Source: Zymoseptoria tritici IPO323
Lineage: Eukaryota; Ascomycota; Dothideomycetes; Mycosphaerellales; Mycosphaerellaceae
NCBI RefSeq assembly: GCF_000219625.1
Contig: NC_018218.1
Location: forward strand, 682,001-746,000
Direction of reading: 5' to 3'
Length of the DNA stretch: 64,000 nt
Under the pieces are notes generated by a model. That model saw only the letters and a list, made by a program, of their open reading frames with translations, did no database searches and was not told the DNA's origin. The translations under genes were made by a program, and so were the position numbers. This document shows positions 29,400-39,657 of the stretch, in pieces. The first letter of the stretch is position 1. Each line of letters opens with the position of its first letter.

Positions 29400-32300
29400 C
29401 GCTATATGCGTAGTCCTCGTCTACCTGCCCCCTAGTCGCTATCTAATTCGCCTAAGGGCTCGCCGCTACCTACGACTAAAGCTAGCTAGCAGACGAAACC
29501 TAAGCCGACTAGGAGGAAGAGAGGGAACAACTAGTATAGCGACTCGAAGTCTACTCGCGAGAAAGTAGACTTTATACTACAGACTATTCGCGGGCAGCAC
29601 CTATCGTTCGAGGACTTCCTAACGCTTTATATAACGACTAAGAAAGAATAGAACATACCTAACTAGGGCGAGCGGGCGGCTACTAGGGCGGCAAAGTTAG
29701 TACGGATTCTGCAGGAGGATAAAGTAGTAGAGTGCATCGCACTACATATATCTAATAGTAAGTAGCTAAGTGCTGCGAGTCTAGCGAAAGAGCTCGAAGA
29801 TCTAAAGGGACGGAAGGTAAGTAATATTAGCACGTATAGGTTCTGTTGCTAAGTCTATATAGGAATTCGGGTCTTAGGATAGAAAACTGCCTGTAGAAGA
29901 ATTAGATTACAGAGACGCGGTAGTAGCTATAGGTTAGTACGTCCTATCTATTTAGGCTCTCGTAAAGGAGCTCTTAGGCTTGCTAGCAACTTAGGATCTC
30001 TCTAAGTTAATGCTCCGCCGCATTAGTCTTATTTCTAGTATGCTTCTGCGCATAAGACATCCTCGATCCGGGAATTAGTTCGCTATATAGTTAGGAGTGT
30101 ACCTATAGAGTTAAGGTGTTAAACGTCGCGTTCTTGCGGTCCTAGCTAGACTAGGTATATACGGATACCTAAAGAGTATATACCGTTGCAACCAAATGCT
30201 CTACGACCTAGCTGCCGGTCGTATTAAGGTATTCGGCCGGTCTAACCTTACCTATAGTATATTCGACAACCTAGACTACTTTGCCCGCGTCGGCTAGCAT
30301 AGCTTTAGTAGGCGGGACGTCCTAAAACATATTACTACTGCAAAATAGTTTAAGAGCATCGAGGTGCTACGCTTAGGCCTAAAGAAAGAACTATTCCGAG
30401 AGGATAGGCCGCTTTAGCTATAAGATATCCTAGATAGCCTAGGCAACCGGCATAATACTTAGTAGAAGGCGATCTTACTCTACTTAATCGCAAGCGCTAT
30501 AGCAAGGGTGTATCTAGCCGATATTATATAGGCATTCGGTGTCGAATCTAACAATTCTGTTTTAAAAAAGAAACTAAAGAAGAAGAAGAATGTTAGCTAG
30601 GACCCTAGTATTAGTAAAGATACTGCTACCGGTAGCGAAGCTAACCCTAACGGCATCGACTAGACTAAAGTAAAGGGCTTCCCTTAATTCCCGGCTTTTA
30701 ATTATATAGTAAAGTAGAAAACTATTAGTACTACTATAAATCTAATCTACGAATAAGAGGGCACGACTAAAGGTACTTATAACGTTATAGAGAATATACT
30801 AGAGGAGCAACTTAAGCTTAGGGAATTATACGAATAGGCCGTTAAAGAATAGAACGTAGACTAGATCTGCCGCCCTAGTAATTTCGACTACTACGAACGC
30901 CCTCCTACTACTTAGACCTAGCCCTCTACTAGGCAGACCTAAGTACCCGCTCCTCTAAATTAGTCGCCTACAGCTAATAACTATTATCCCGGCATACAAA
31001 TTCAGCCCCCCTCCTCGCAATATTAGCCGCCTACCTCGCAAAGCTGCCTTCCTAGCTTATAATACTAGCCGCCTACCTCGTAAAGCTGCCCTCCTAGCTT
31101 ACAATACTAGCTGCCTACCTTACAAAGCTGCCCTTCTAGTTCGTAATATTAGCTGCCTACCTCGCAGAGTTAGCCTCCTAGCTTATAATACTAGCCGCCT
31201 ACCTTGTAGAACCGCCTTCTTACGCTACGGAATCCGCCTCCTACTAGTCGAGACTAGCCCCCTAGCACTCGTAATCGACTACCTACGGACGGAGAACATA
31301 CTAAGGACGACGTTCTGCGTATTCGACAGCTAGTTAAGGACTTTATAGGTAGTACGTATAACCCCTCTAGGTATATTCTACTAATATACAGCAATTAGCT
31401 CTTCGTAAGCAATATGCGGACGTAGCTAAAGGAGTCCTAGGAGAATAAGGACGATTTTAACTACATGCAATAGGTACTACTATTACCTAGGCTCTTCTAC
31501 CTTAAGATGTGTCTAATATAGGCAATCGAGAATAATTTTAACAGTAGAAAGGGCTGCTAGGCTAAATCGTTACTCCTAGTATACTAGGAGATAATAGAGC
31601 GGAAGATATGTCTATTATTTTACGCGCCGCATAGCTACCTAGAACGACTAACACTCGACAGCTTTAATGTAAGGATACTAATATTCGTATATAAAGAAAT
31701 CGACCCGGTAGTTCCTAAGAGGTATGTTATATCTAACTATATCTAGGCGCTATTAGCCGACGGCTTTATAGGTCTAGTCGGAAAGGTGTACGAAAAGGCG
31801 TTCTCGCTGTCTACTTATCGCCTAGAACCCGATACTATTAAAGCTAATACCTAGAAGGCAAAGAATTCGTACTCCTCGAAGAAGTAGCAGGGGAAGAAGG
31901 CAAAGGCGACTAAAAAGGCAGCTGCCCGGATCGATAGAAACGAAGAGCGGAGAAACTATGTCTAATTCCTATATATCGTCGAGATGTATTATATGCTTAG
32001 CCGGGCTATTAAATATGCGGACATTAGCCTACTACGTCGAGTCGTTAACCGCTATATCCTAATCTTCTATGCACGCAGCTATAAGAATTACGCTTTTATT
32101 ATGCTATAGATAAAATAGCTAACCGATTTTAAGGCGTTAGATCTGGTGCTACAAAGAGCGATACTAGCGAATAGGTTCGTAAATATAGCGGGTGCCGAGG
32201 ATAGTTAGTTCGAGATTAACCGGGCAAACGAGTTCCTTAATCGATACCTAAAGACTCTTATTAGCAGCCGCCGTAATAGGACATTCGACGTCGAGAATTA

Positions 32301-32790
32301 ACTAGAAGAGGCAACCCTCTTAGCAACGTATACTAGCTATCTGCGAGAGGTTATAGAAGCTAGCTTCGGGGAGTCTACAAATATAAAGCACACGTCCCTA
32401 AAATTAGTTAAAGAGGTACATGCCGTCGCAGCGGCATGCTAGGACGAGACGTTAAAGACTAAAGAAGTCGATCCGGATCTTAATATAGTAGCCTAGTTTT
32501 ACGCTATAGACCTATATGCTATAGGTATTAAGAACCTAGTAACTCTAGTTAAGAATGTTAGCCGTCTAGAACACTTTAATAAGAACGTAGTAGTTAAAGG
32601 ACAACAGATTGTATAGGCCGACTAGCCCTTATTGTCTATTAGTATAGAGCTTCCGGACCTAAGGACAGACCCTTACTTGCAACGAGCGGTAGCGACCGAC
32701 CTAACACCTAGACTTATTATGTTATCCTAGGATCCGATAGACGGATACGAATTAGAGCTTTTACAATAAGGCGAGGTAGAGTAATGTTAG
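29400..32790 (+). pseudogene. Large DUF6589-like protein remnant, candidate transposition protein
   Basis: A long plus-strand frame with RIP stops starts near FILQTIRGQHLSFEDFLTLY. An apparent retained intron (GTAAGT..CTAAG, about 29,817-29,853) follows, then RRVLAVLARLGIYGYLKSIY and RIKVFGRSNLTYSIFDNLDY. A Pro/Ser/Gln-rich tandem repeat comes next, then a C-terminal domain with LFYLKMCLIQ-like, YARSYKNYAFIML, ANRFVNIAGAEDS, FEINRANEFLNRYLKTL and YLREVIEASFGEST. From memory this order matches multi-copy fungal DUF6589 proteins (N-terminal dedicated region, later GKHKYA-like, N.lvN.tG and E..N..K blocks). Its length of about 1,100 codons, its place in a transposon and the lack of any other transposase make it the best candidate recombinase. 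That function is inference. Confidence 0.6.
31020..31215 (+). repeat. 42-bp in-frame tandem repeat in the DUF6589-like gene
   Basis: About five diverged units of 42 bp (AGCCGCCTACCTCG..AGCTGCC..CCTAGCTTA) encode a 14-residue Pro/Ser/Gln/Cys-rich repeat, in phase with the surrounding frame. This would form a flexible linker between the two conserved parts of the protein. Confidence 0.75.
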
Positions 32791-32839
32791 TTACTTCGCT
32801 AGTCGCTACGTACTACACGGGAGCAAACCGGGCGTAGTA

Positions 32840-34700
32840 GGGCGCTATTATGCGCCTACTATCGTTAGCTAATTTACTAAAATTTATACGCATTAATTGT
32901 GTTAACTACACAGGTGCCTCCTAGTATATCTACCGCCCTATCGACATTATTACTCGGAACTCTTCTATCTACTAACAACATCTCGACTCTACTTTATTAT
33001 CTACTTCCTTATCTACTCTCTTGTCTACTTTATCTACTAATTAACTATCTCTTCTATTACCTACCTTCGCGAACGTACGCGAACTCGAATACTAGCTTAC
33101 TATAAGCACTCCTACGAGCGGTAGAAACCTCTCGGGTCTCTAGCGACTAGCCGACTTTAGCGAAGCCCTACTAGGCACTAATTAAGACTAGTACGACGCG
33201 GCATGTATCTAGATATAGGCGAACTAGTTTAGCTAGCTAAAAATACGGATATCGGAGCTCGAGGTAACAACGTTTATCGTTAAGCTTTATAGCGTCCTTA
33301 CATAAGAGGATAGTGCTATACTAGATCTACTTAAGAGATTTATACCTAGGTTATACACCTCTAGCAGACCGCACACCGAACTTATACTTCTCCTCGACAG
33401 CCGAGCCGACTAGGCGAAGCTTATTCCCCGGGACAAGATCGCTACGCGTATGCGCGGCCGCAACGATTTCTACCTGTATACAAGCACTACTTCGCTTTCT
33501 ACGATCCTAGCTAGCTTTATAGTAGGTGCCGAGTGTATAGGCGAGCCGGAGGAGAAGGATAGTTAACGCGGCTGCGACTAATGCGGTCTATACGATAACT
33601 AGAAAGGCTTCGTTAAAGGCTGCTATACATTCCCGGCGCCGGATAGTTTGTCCAAGCTCTAGTCGGGCGCGTGTACTAACTGCCTACTAGACGGTAATAA
33701 GAAGGGATATAGCATTAGCAGAAGGAAGTTATCGCGAGTTTACGACAGGCTAGCATCTAAAAATACGGCTAATACGTCGACTAGACAGCGCAACGATCCG
33801 CTATTAGCATTACTTAGACGCGTTATAGCTAAAGTTAACATTACAGATATCTTCGATAGAGATAGTATCCTAGATGCTGTTAGCTATCCTACTTCGAACA
33901 ACTCTATCCTACGAGAAGACTATATAGTAGGTATACTTAACATTCTATTCGTCTTTAGCTAGTACGATACTGCGGAGGCTTATGTCGGTCGGATAGAAAG
34001 CGTAGCGGCTAAGACTGTAGAAGCATGTCGGACTGCTATTAGGAATGCCGCTATAGCTCGAGACCAAACTAAGATAGCTGCGGCCGAGGAGAGATAGGTG
34101 TCCTTACCCGGATCTAAAGACTCTATGCTAGTGTTTAGCATGCCGAAGGCTAAGGTCCGAGAGCGTAAGTAGTATAGGAGCACGAGATTAGAGCGACTAA
34201 CTTAAGGTAGGAGGGTTCCTATCGATGAGGACTATTCTAGGCGCCGCTCGGATCGAAAGAATTTGCCTAGTAGCTTTAGAGAAATAGACGTCGAAGATAA
34301 AGACGATCTAGTTGTCCCTTCGGCCTAGAAATCCGGAAGGAAGAAACTAGCACTTACCGACCTGTTTAGCAGCCCCGAGCCGGAGACTACGCTAGCGAAG
34401 AAGCAAGCTTTAATAATAAGCAACATCTTTAGCAGCTTGCTAAGTAGTCGTAATAAGAGTCGTATAGTAACCTAGCCTTCCTAGCCTCGCACCTCGCAGC
34501 CGCCTAGGCGGAGGGTCTACAAGCCGTAACAAATTTCAGACGAGGAGATAGTCGACGCCGGAGGGGACCGAGACGTTACTATAGAGTCTGTGCCTATAGG
34601 CACTATAAGGCCTAGTAGGAGCAACAAAGTAGACAAGAGTAATCGCCGCCGTAAGCGGTAGTTAGATAGCTACACTAAGACACTAGAGCTTGCTTAATTT
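32840..34700 (+). pseudogene. Cys-rich (DUF3716-like) gene remnant, copy A
   Basis: After a T/A/C-rich leader (about 32,890-33,110) a plus-strand frame with RIP stops contains, at about 33,570-33,730, a cysteine pattern C-x2-C..KGFVKGCYTFPAP..GACTNCLLDGNKKGYSIS. This resembles the fungal DUF3716 zinc-ribbon-like module (CxxC, FxxC, GACtNC). Flanking parts are helical and charged: ITDIFDRDSILDAVSYPTSN upstream of the middle region and an Arg/Lys-rich C-terminus. The same architecture recurs in copy B about 2.7 kb downstream. It could be a DNA-binding accessory protein. The family call is from memory and moderate. Confidence 0.5.
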
Positions 34701-34768
34701 ATAGTACCTGCACTGCTATTTTAGATTCGCGTTTTACTTTATTACCTACGTAGCTGCTATACTGCCGT

Positions 34769-34943
34769 CCTGTCGTTAGGATAGCCCTACAGGACTAGCG
34801 ACCGCTTCTTAGTATTTGTTTAGCGCATTGCGCCTTAGATTTTACGAACAGCAGTTGCTCTAACACGACATACTAATTAGCAATAGACTACAAGCCCGTT
34901 ATTAAAGGTCTGTTCGTACCTATCGTTAGGATAGCCCTACAGG
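34769..34943. repeat. Pair of 25-bp hairpin motifs downstream of copy A
   Basis: CCTGTCGTTAGG-ATAG-CCCTACAGG at 34,769-34,793 and a near-identical CCTATCGTTAGG..CCCTACAGG at 34,919-34,943 are 150 bp apart. Ends CCTGT/ACAGG and inner AGG/CCT can pair. Another pair with the same spacing follows copy B. Confidence 0.85.
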
Positions 34944-35479
34944 TCGATAGCAAGTTGCTAGATATATTCTTCGAATTAAACCTTAGTATCCCTATTAGCT
35001 ATCGCCTTATATTACTTAGGTGTTGCGTAAACCTAGTAGTATTATAAACAGGAGCGCAGCTTCTTTATCCGTATTATACTTATTATCTAAGCTACTATAA
35101 CGCCGGAGTCCAGGACTTACATTATGCCTACGCTAAAGTAGGCGGGCCTAGTACATATATACGGACTAAGGAGTCTAACATAGCCTTAAGGCTCGTAAAC
35201 ATAAGAGGAGCTATAAGACGAGGTCTGAACCGTAGACCGGAATGAATCTTAGATCCGGCTATACCGCATACCTTATAATTCCTAGTACTACTAGAATAGC
35301 TAAAGTTACTACTAAGTCCTTACTACCGGAGCGAGGCTAATAAGCTATATAACCGACTTTACGGCTAAGATCTTACTGCTAAAGTAAGCCTAGTAAACTA
35401 TATAACCTAACCGCGACGATAAGTAATATTATGCTCCCTAAACACCTATATGCAAGGCGCGACAGCAAACCTATTACGC

Positions 35480-37610
35480 GCTATTATACGCGCAGGAGGG
35501 GCCGCATAGTAAATTCACGAGCTAGCTAACGCACTAACTAGCCGACTTAAAAGCGGTAATTATGCTAGCTGCATAGAGGGCAACCTAAGTATATCTACAG
35601 CCCTACTAACCTCGTTTCTTAATCTTCTTTCTCTATCCTTTATTAACCTCCTTCCCCTTCTGCCTTCCTTACATTATCTACTACATTATCTACTACACTA
35701 TCTATTACACTATCTATTATACTATCCGCTATACTATCCGCTATCGTCCGCTTGCGTCGAGTAGGCTACTATTCGTAACTGCGCTGCCTTATTAGAAGCA
35801 GCTATTATAAGCTTATAACTTCCTAACATTTACCGCGATTTACAATCTAAAGACTAACGAGACTATAGCACTACCGAAATATCCAAGACTCTAGGAAAAC
35901 GCGCGAAGATTATCCGCGACAGTCTCGAGCGCTTAGCGAGCTAGGGCAATATACTATCCGGAACAGACTAGGAGGAGTACGAGGCCGTTATAAGGTAGCT
36001 GTAGAAGTATTAGTTCGGCTGTAAGCGAGTCGAGCATACGAAGGAGAGCATCGCGGAGTTTATTAGAAAGCTTTACTAGGCTCTATTATAGGAGGATAGA
36101 GCAGTAGTGCAAAAATGTAGAGAGTTTATCCTATCGACTTATACAAATAGTCGCCCTTATAGTAAACTAGAGTCTATCCTAGATTCTTTAGTAAGCTAGG
36201 CGAGGCTTATTAGCCCGCAGGAAATTAAGGACCGTCTGCGTAGCGACATAAACGTTAACCTATAGGGAAGCGCTACGAAGCTTAGCGCTATCCTAGCTAG
36301 CTTTATAAAGGGTACAAATGAAATAGGCGAGCTAGACGATAAGGTAGGTTAACGTAGCTATAACTAATGCGGACTATCTTTAGACGCGAAAGGCCTAGTT
36401 AACGGCTGCTTTATGTTTCCCGCGCTAGACGGCAAATCTCTCCTCTTCGGCAGTGCCTATACAAACTGCCTGCTTAATAGTAGTTACTACTTATACAGCA
36501 TTAGCATAGTCCCGGTAAAGAAGCGCGTATCGCGTATAAGCAAAGGTAGCAAGCGAGAAGAAACTTAGCTATTATTATTACTAAACAGAGTTACCTAGCA
36601 AGTGCGTATTAGCGAGATCTTCGACGATAGTGCTAGTATCCTAGACTCTATTACCTATCCTACCTTAGACAACTCTATCCGGGTAACTAACCGTATAATA
36701 GGTATGCTAAGCGTTCCCTTTACCTTTAGCCGGAACGACGATACTGCTATATACGTTAGACGGATTAAGAGTGTATTAAAGGACGGAGTAGAGGAGTGTC
36801 GGTCGACACTACATAATTAAGAGCTCCGGAACTTATCTAAGTCCAATGCTAGAGATACTTAGTCGATAGGATCGGGCATTTCGAGGCTAAGAATAAAGAC
36901 TACGAGTCCGAAGAAGAAGACGCCTTAGAGGATAACCGGTAGGATAGAGGAAGAGCTAGAGGAACTAAGGAGGGAGCCTAAAGACTTCGCGCGCAATTAG
37001 CGCTGTATTACCCGCTCGCAGAGCACTACCTAGCAGCCCTAGGCGGACGAGATAGAGGTAGACGATTAGCTAGTAAGCCGCCGACGTCGTTACCGCTCTA
37101 AGAAGACTTCCTAACTCTTGCTAGAGTTTGTATAGGAGGACTTAGATAAGGATCTCGAGGGGATCTAGACGTCTAGCCGTCCCCCCTTTAAGGACGGCAG
37201 GATAGTTAGTTTAAAGGTAGATAAGACACCTAGCAAGAAGAAGAAGGGTAGTGTTTTCTCGAATATAAACTTAGGCTTAGGTTTTAGCCTGGATCCTAGC
37301 GTAGAACCGGAACCCCGGACTAGAGCGATAGGGATGTTCGATAGGTTCTATAGCCGTAGTAGCTACTTAGTTGCGCTATTAAGTGTAGTAAAGCCTCGTA
37401 CGGCGGAGGCACTAGCTCGTCGAGCATACAAGCCTTAGGATTAGGATACGCGCATAAAGGATCTCGGTAAGGACAACACGACCTAGGACCTTACTAATAC
37501 GTCTACTAAGGTAGGAAAGTAGAAGCGCCGCGAGTCTAGCTAGGGCGGTTGCTACCGCGACTACTAAGAAACGGAGCGACAGGTGCGGATAATAGGAGGG
37601 CACTATAGAG
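35480..37610 (+). pseudogene. Cys-rich (DUF3716-like) gene remnant, copy B
   Basis: A second, diverged version of the 33-kb gene. At about 36,345-36,520 it has the same cysteine module (YN-x-CGLSLDAKGLVNGCFMFPAL..AYTNCLLN..YSIS). This is followed by RISEIFDDSASILDSITYPT and LDNSIRVTNRIIGML, paralleling ITDIFDRDSILDAVSYPT of copy A. The upstream leader is also repeated (CGCTATTATxCGCG, AGTATATCTAC). The downstream half is acidic and Lys-rich (KTPSKKKKG). Amino-acid similarity despite heavy nucleotide divergence suggests an old tandem duplication predating RIP, with both copies once functional. Confidence 0.5.
35670..35750. repeat. 12-bp tandem repeat (CTATCTAYTACA-type)
   Basis: About six to seven units of the form CTATCTACTACA/CTATCTATTACA/CTATCCGCTATA follow one another in the leader of copy B. 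The corresponding leader of copy A has looser TTATCTACT repeats. Probably simple slippage expansion before or after RIP. Confidence 0.7.
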
Positions 37611-37698
37611 TATACAGATGTTTTAACTTAGATTTTAGTACTTTTATTACATTTACTAGTATCGCGCTACGACTTTAGTAGAGTAGCATCGAACTTAG

Positions 37699-37872
37699 CC
37701 TGTCGTTAGGATAGCCCTGCGGGTAGAGCGATTACTAAGCGAGCATTAGATTTTACGCATCGCGACTCCTATATAAGATAGGAGTAGAGACGAGACATAA
37801 CGTAGACGGCGGTAGACTATAAGTCCTAATATCGCTATTTAATTCTACCTATCGACAGGATAGCCCTATAGG
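37699..37872. repeat. Pair of 25-bp hairpin motifs downstream of copy B
   Basis: CCTGTCGTTAGG..CCCTGCGGG at 37,699-37,723 and CCTATCGACAGG..CCCTATAGG at 37,848-37,872 are 149 bp apart, matching the pair after copy A. Between them the shared phrases TTAGATTTTACG and AGACTAxAAG also correspond. Confidence 0.85.
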
Positions 37873-38323
37873 TTAAAAGCATACTTATAGTTAAGTCCTT
37901 TTTAATACAACCCTAGTGCCTTTATAACCCGAACCGTCTTATTTACTAGTGCTCTAGCAAACGTAAGGCTCCCTTTTATTAAACATTGCTATATAACAAT
38001 AGAGTTCGCTGTAAGATTATAGAATACGCGAGGCGATTGCTATTCTTATAGCACTTTAGCATAACTATTTATTAGATAAAGGCCGGTAACGTAGATAAGT
38101 CGATAGCTACGTACGAATAGCAATTAGTAGCTAATAGAATTTACTAACGAGATGCTAACGTTACGCTGCGTAGCTAGGCGACTAAATAGCATACAAAATA
38201 ACCCCGTAAGAGCCCCTAAGACTTCTCTCGAACACTAATATTAACAACTATTAAGCGAGACTAGTAAGTATGCCTTAGCTGCCTAGGCAAATATCTAAAC
38301 TGTACTAACATTTGCTAGACACT

Positions 38324-39016
38324 ATGTGCTTCTCCTTAGACGACTAGTTAGTCTATCGTAGTGTTAACCGCTACCCGAAGCAAGGTCTGCGAAAGTTGCG
38401 CGCCTTCCGGAACTACTTAGAAGAAGAGCGCTAGGCGTAGCGGTAGGACTTACGTATAGCGTAAGAATAAGACTTCGAATCCGCATACGATCTTCTAGTA
38501 CGGCGCCTATCCGACAACCGCGATTAGTCGCGATACGGAGGCTTAGGATACTATATAGGAAGCTCTAACTACTACTATATAGATAAGACATAAGAATTAT
38601 ATTTAGGATAGCGCATAGAGGGGAGGCTAGGGATAAGGCTAGATAACGGACGTAATACTAGAGATACTAGGCGGACGACCCGGAATCTATAGCCCGCTTA
38701 AGTTAACAACCCGTTTATAACGCGGCTAGCGCCTCGTAGCATAGCGCCGTCGACTTATCGCAACATAGGACAGCATCCCCGTATCGAGACTATAGCAACT
38801 TAGTTAAGTGTACGTAGTCGCTCTAGCTAACGACTAAGAGCTTATTAACTACTATTAACGAAGTAGAACCTGGCGGATTACAAGAGTAGGGCGGCAGCGA
38901 TTAAGGCTAAGGAGGAACGCGCGCAGCAGCGTCTTACTATAGCGGACAAATAATATAGTACTAGCGACGGATATAGGGGCGTAATAGACATAGGTATAGT
39001 AATTTTAAGCTTTTAG
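38324..39016 (+). pseudogene. Small Arg/Asp-rich ORF remnant at the right end of the transposon
   Basis: From an ATG at 38,324 (MCFSLDD) a frame of about 230 codons runs to a TAG at 39,014, interrupted only by RIP-type TAG/TAA. It contains LVYRSVNRYPKQGLRKLRAF, RRLSDNRD, GGLGYYIGSSNYYYID and KSRAAAIKAKEERAQQRL. The protein would be basic and probably helical at the end. I recognise no domain. Its uninterrupted phase argues that it was a real gene of the element. Confidence 0.5.
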
Positions 39017-39220
39017 CATAAGAATCTAGCTACGATACTAGTTAGGAACTAATACCCCTACTACGCACGACAGCGATAGAATTATAGTATAATTTTTATA
39101 GTAGTGCAATTAGATCGACATGCAGCTTCTTATACATACCTTAATTATACGATAAAAGTAGTTTTAAATTTTCGATGTCGCGGCGCTGCACAGCATCACC
39201 CAAAAACGCTGCTAGGCCCT

Positions 39221-39274
39221 CAGACCCTCTCAGGCGAGGCGCTCGAAGAGGTTAGTGCTCGCCAAGAGGGTCTG
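39221..39274. repeat. Subterminal hairpin at the right end of the 13.7-kb element
   Basis: Arms CAGACCCTCTCAGGCGAG (39,221-39,238) and CTCGCCAAGAGGGTCTG (39,258-39,274) are complementary except for a bulge, with a 19-bp loop. The enclosing 65 bp (39,213-39,277) are identical to 53,645-53,709 in the short element. Confidence 0.9.
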
Positions 39275-39288
39275 TGCTTCTGAGACTA

Positions 39289-39297
39289 GTATGCTTA
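39289..39297 (+). repeat. Right 9-bp target-site duplication of the 13.7-kb element
   Basis: GTATGCTTA, identical to 25,595-25,603, immediately follows the terminal TGAGACTA. Confidence 0.9.
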
Positions 39298-39597
39298 GTC
39301 ACAGCTCTACTAGGCCCCGCCGTGTCCGGCATCCTTACGTTCTTCGTCCCTTGATCTCTCTTCTACACAGCCATCCAACAATCATGCATTGGACCATGCA
39401 TCTCGTGGCTTAGCGTCCAAGCATGTCAGACTTGCCCGATTACGAGAGCTCTTACGGCCGATGAGTTTGACCGTCATACGTGTATCGATTGGCTTACGAC
39501 AAGCGACCTTCTCTCGGCACATTTATCATGAGACATGAGGAGTAACATGAGACAACAACCCCGGTCAGGCATGCCGGTCAGACCGGCCATCCGAACT

Positions 39598-39606
39598 CAT
39601 ATATAC
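39598..39606 (+). promoter_or_regulatory. TATA-like element of the P450 gene
   Basis: CATATATACA lies about 55 bp upstream of the ATG at 39658. The sequence from 39,298 to 39,657 is the promoter region and is not RIP-mutated although it abuts the transposon. Confidence 0.45.
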
Positions 39607-39657
39607 ACAGCCATCCATTCATCCTGCGGCCGAGCGAGTACTGTCTAGACACTTACA

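Larger units (their letters stand above)
25604..39288. mobile_element. 13.7-kb RIP-degraded DNA transposon with short TIRs and 9-bp target duplication
   Basis: The left end reads TAGTCTCAGGCGCTCAGACC. The reverse complement of the right end reads TAGTCTCAGAAGCACAGACC. A perfect 9-bp direct repeat GTATGCTTA flanks the element. Mutator-like elements typically make 9-bp duplications, but I could not identify a MULE transposase, so the superfamily is open. The interior is RIP-mutated: for example 26,281-26,340 contains no CA or TG dinucleotide but about nine TA. Reading through TAG/TAA stops shows at least five former plus-strand genes: a RecQ-like helicase, a DUF6589-like protein, two related Cys-rich proteins and a small basic protein. 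The last 100 bp or so escaped RIP. A 565-bp relative with the same ends lies at 53,156-53,720. Confidence 0.88.

Noticed and set aside
32899..33105. Leucine/tyrosine-rich open frame in the transposon (MLTTQVPPSI..)
   Set aside because: It is a T/A/C-rich leader made hydrophobic by composition and repeats, not a membrane protein gene.
35670..35750. CRISPR-like array
   Set aside because: Short 12-bp direct tandem units without spacers in a eukaryotic genome; simple tandem repeat.
36602..36820. 72-codon intact frame inside the transposon
   Set aside because: It is simply a stop-free part of the RIP-damaged Cys-rich copy B, not a separate gene.
25604..39288. Helitron interpretation because of the 3' hairpin and helicase
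   Set aside because: The element has TIRs and a 9-bp target duplication, and the helicase motifs are RecQ-like, not Rep/Pif1.
25604..39288. Starship-type giant element
   Set aside because: No DUF3435 tyrosine recombinase at the 5' end was seen, and TIRs plus a 9-bp duplication do not fit.
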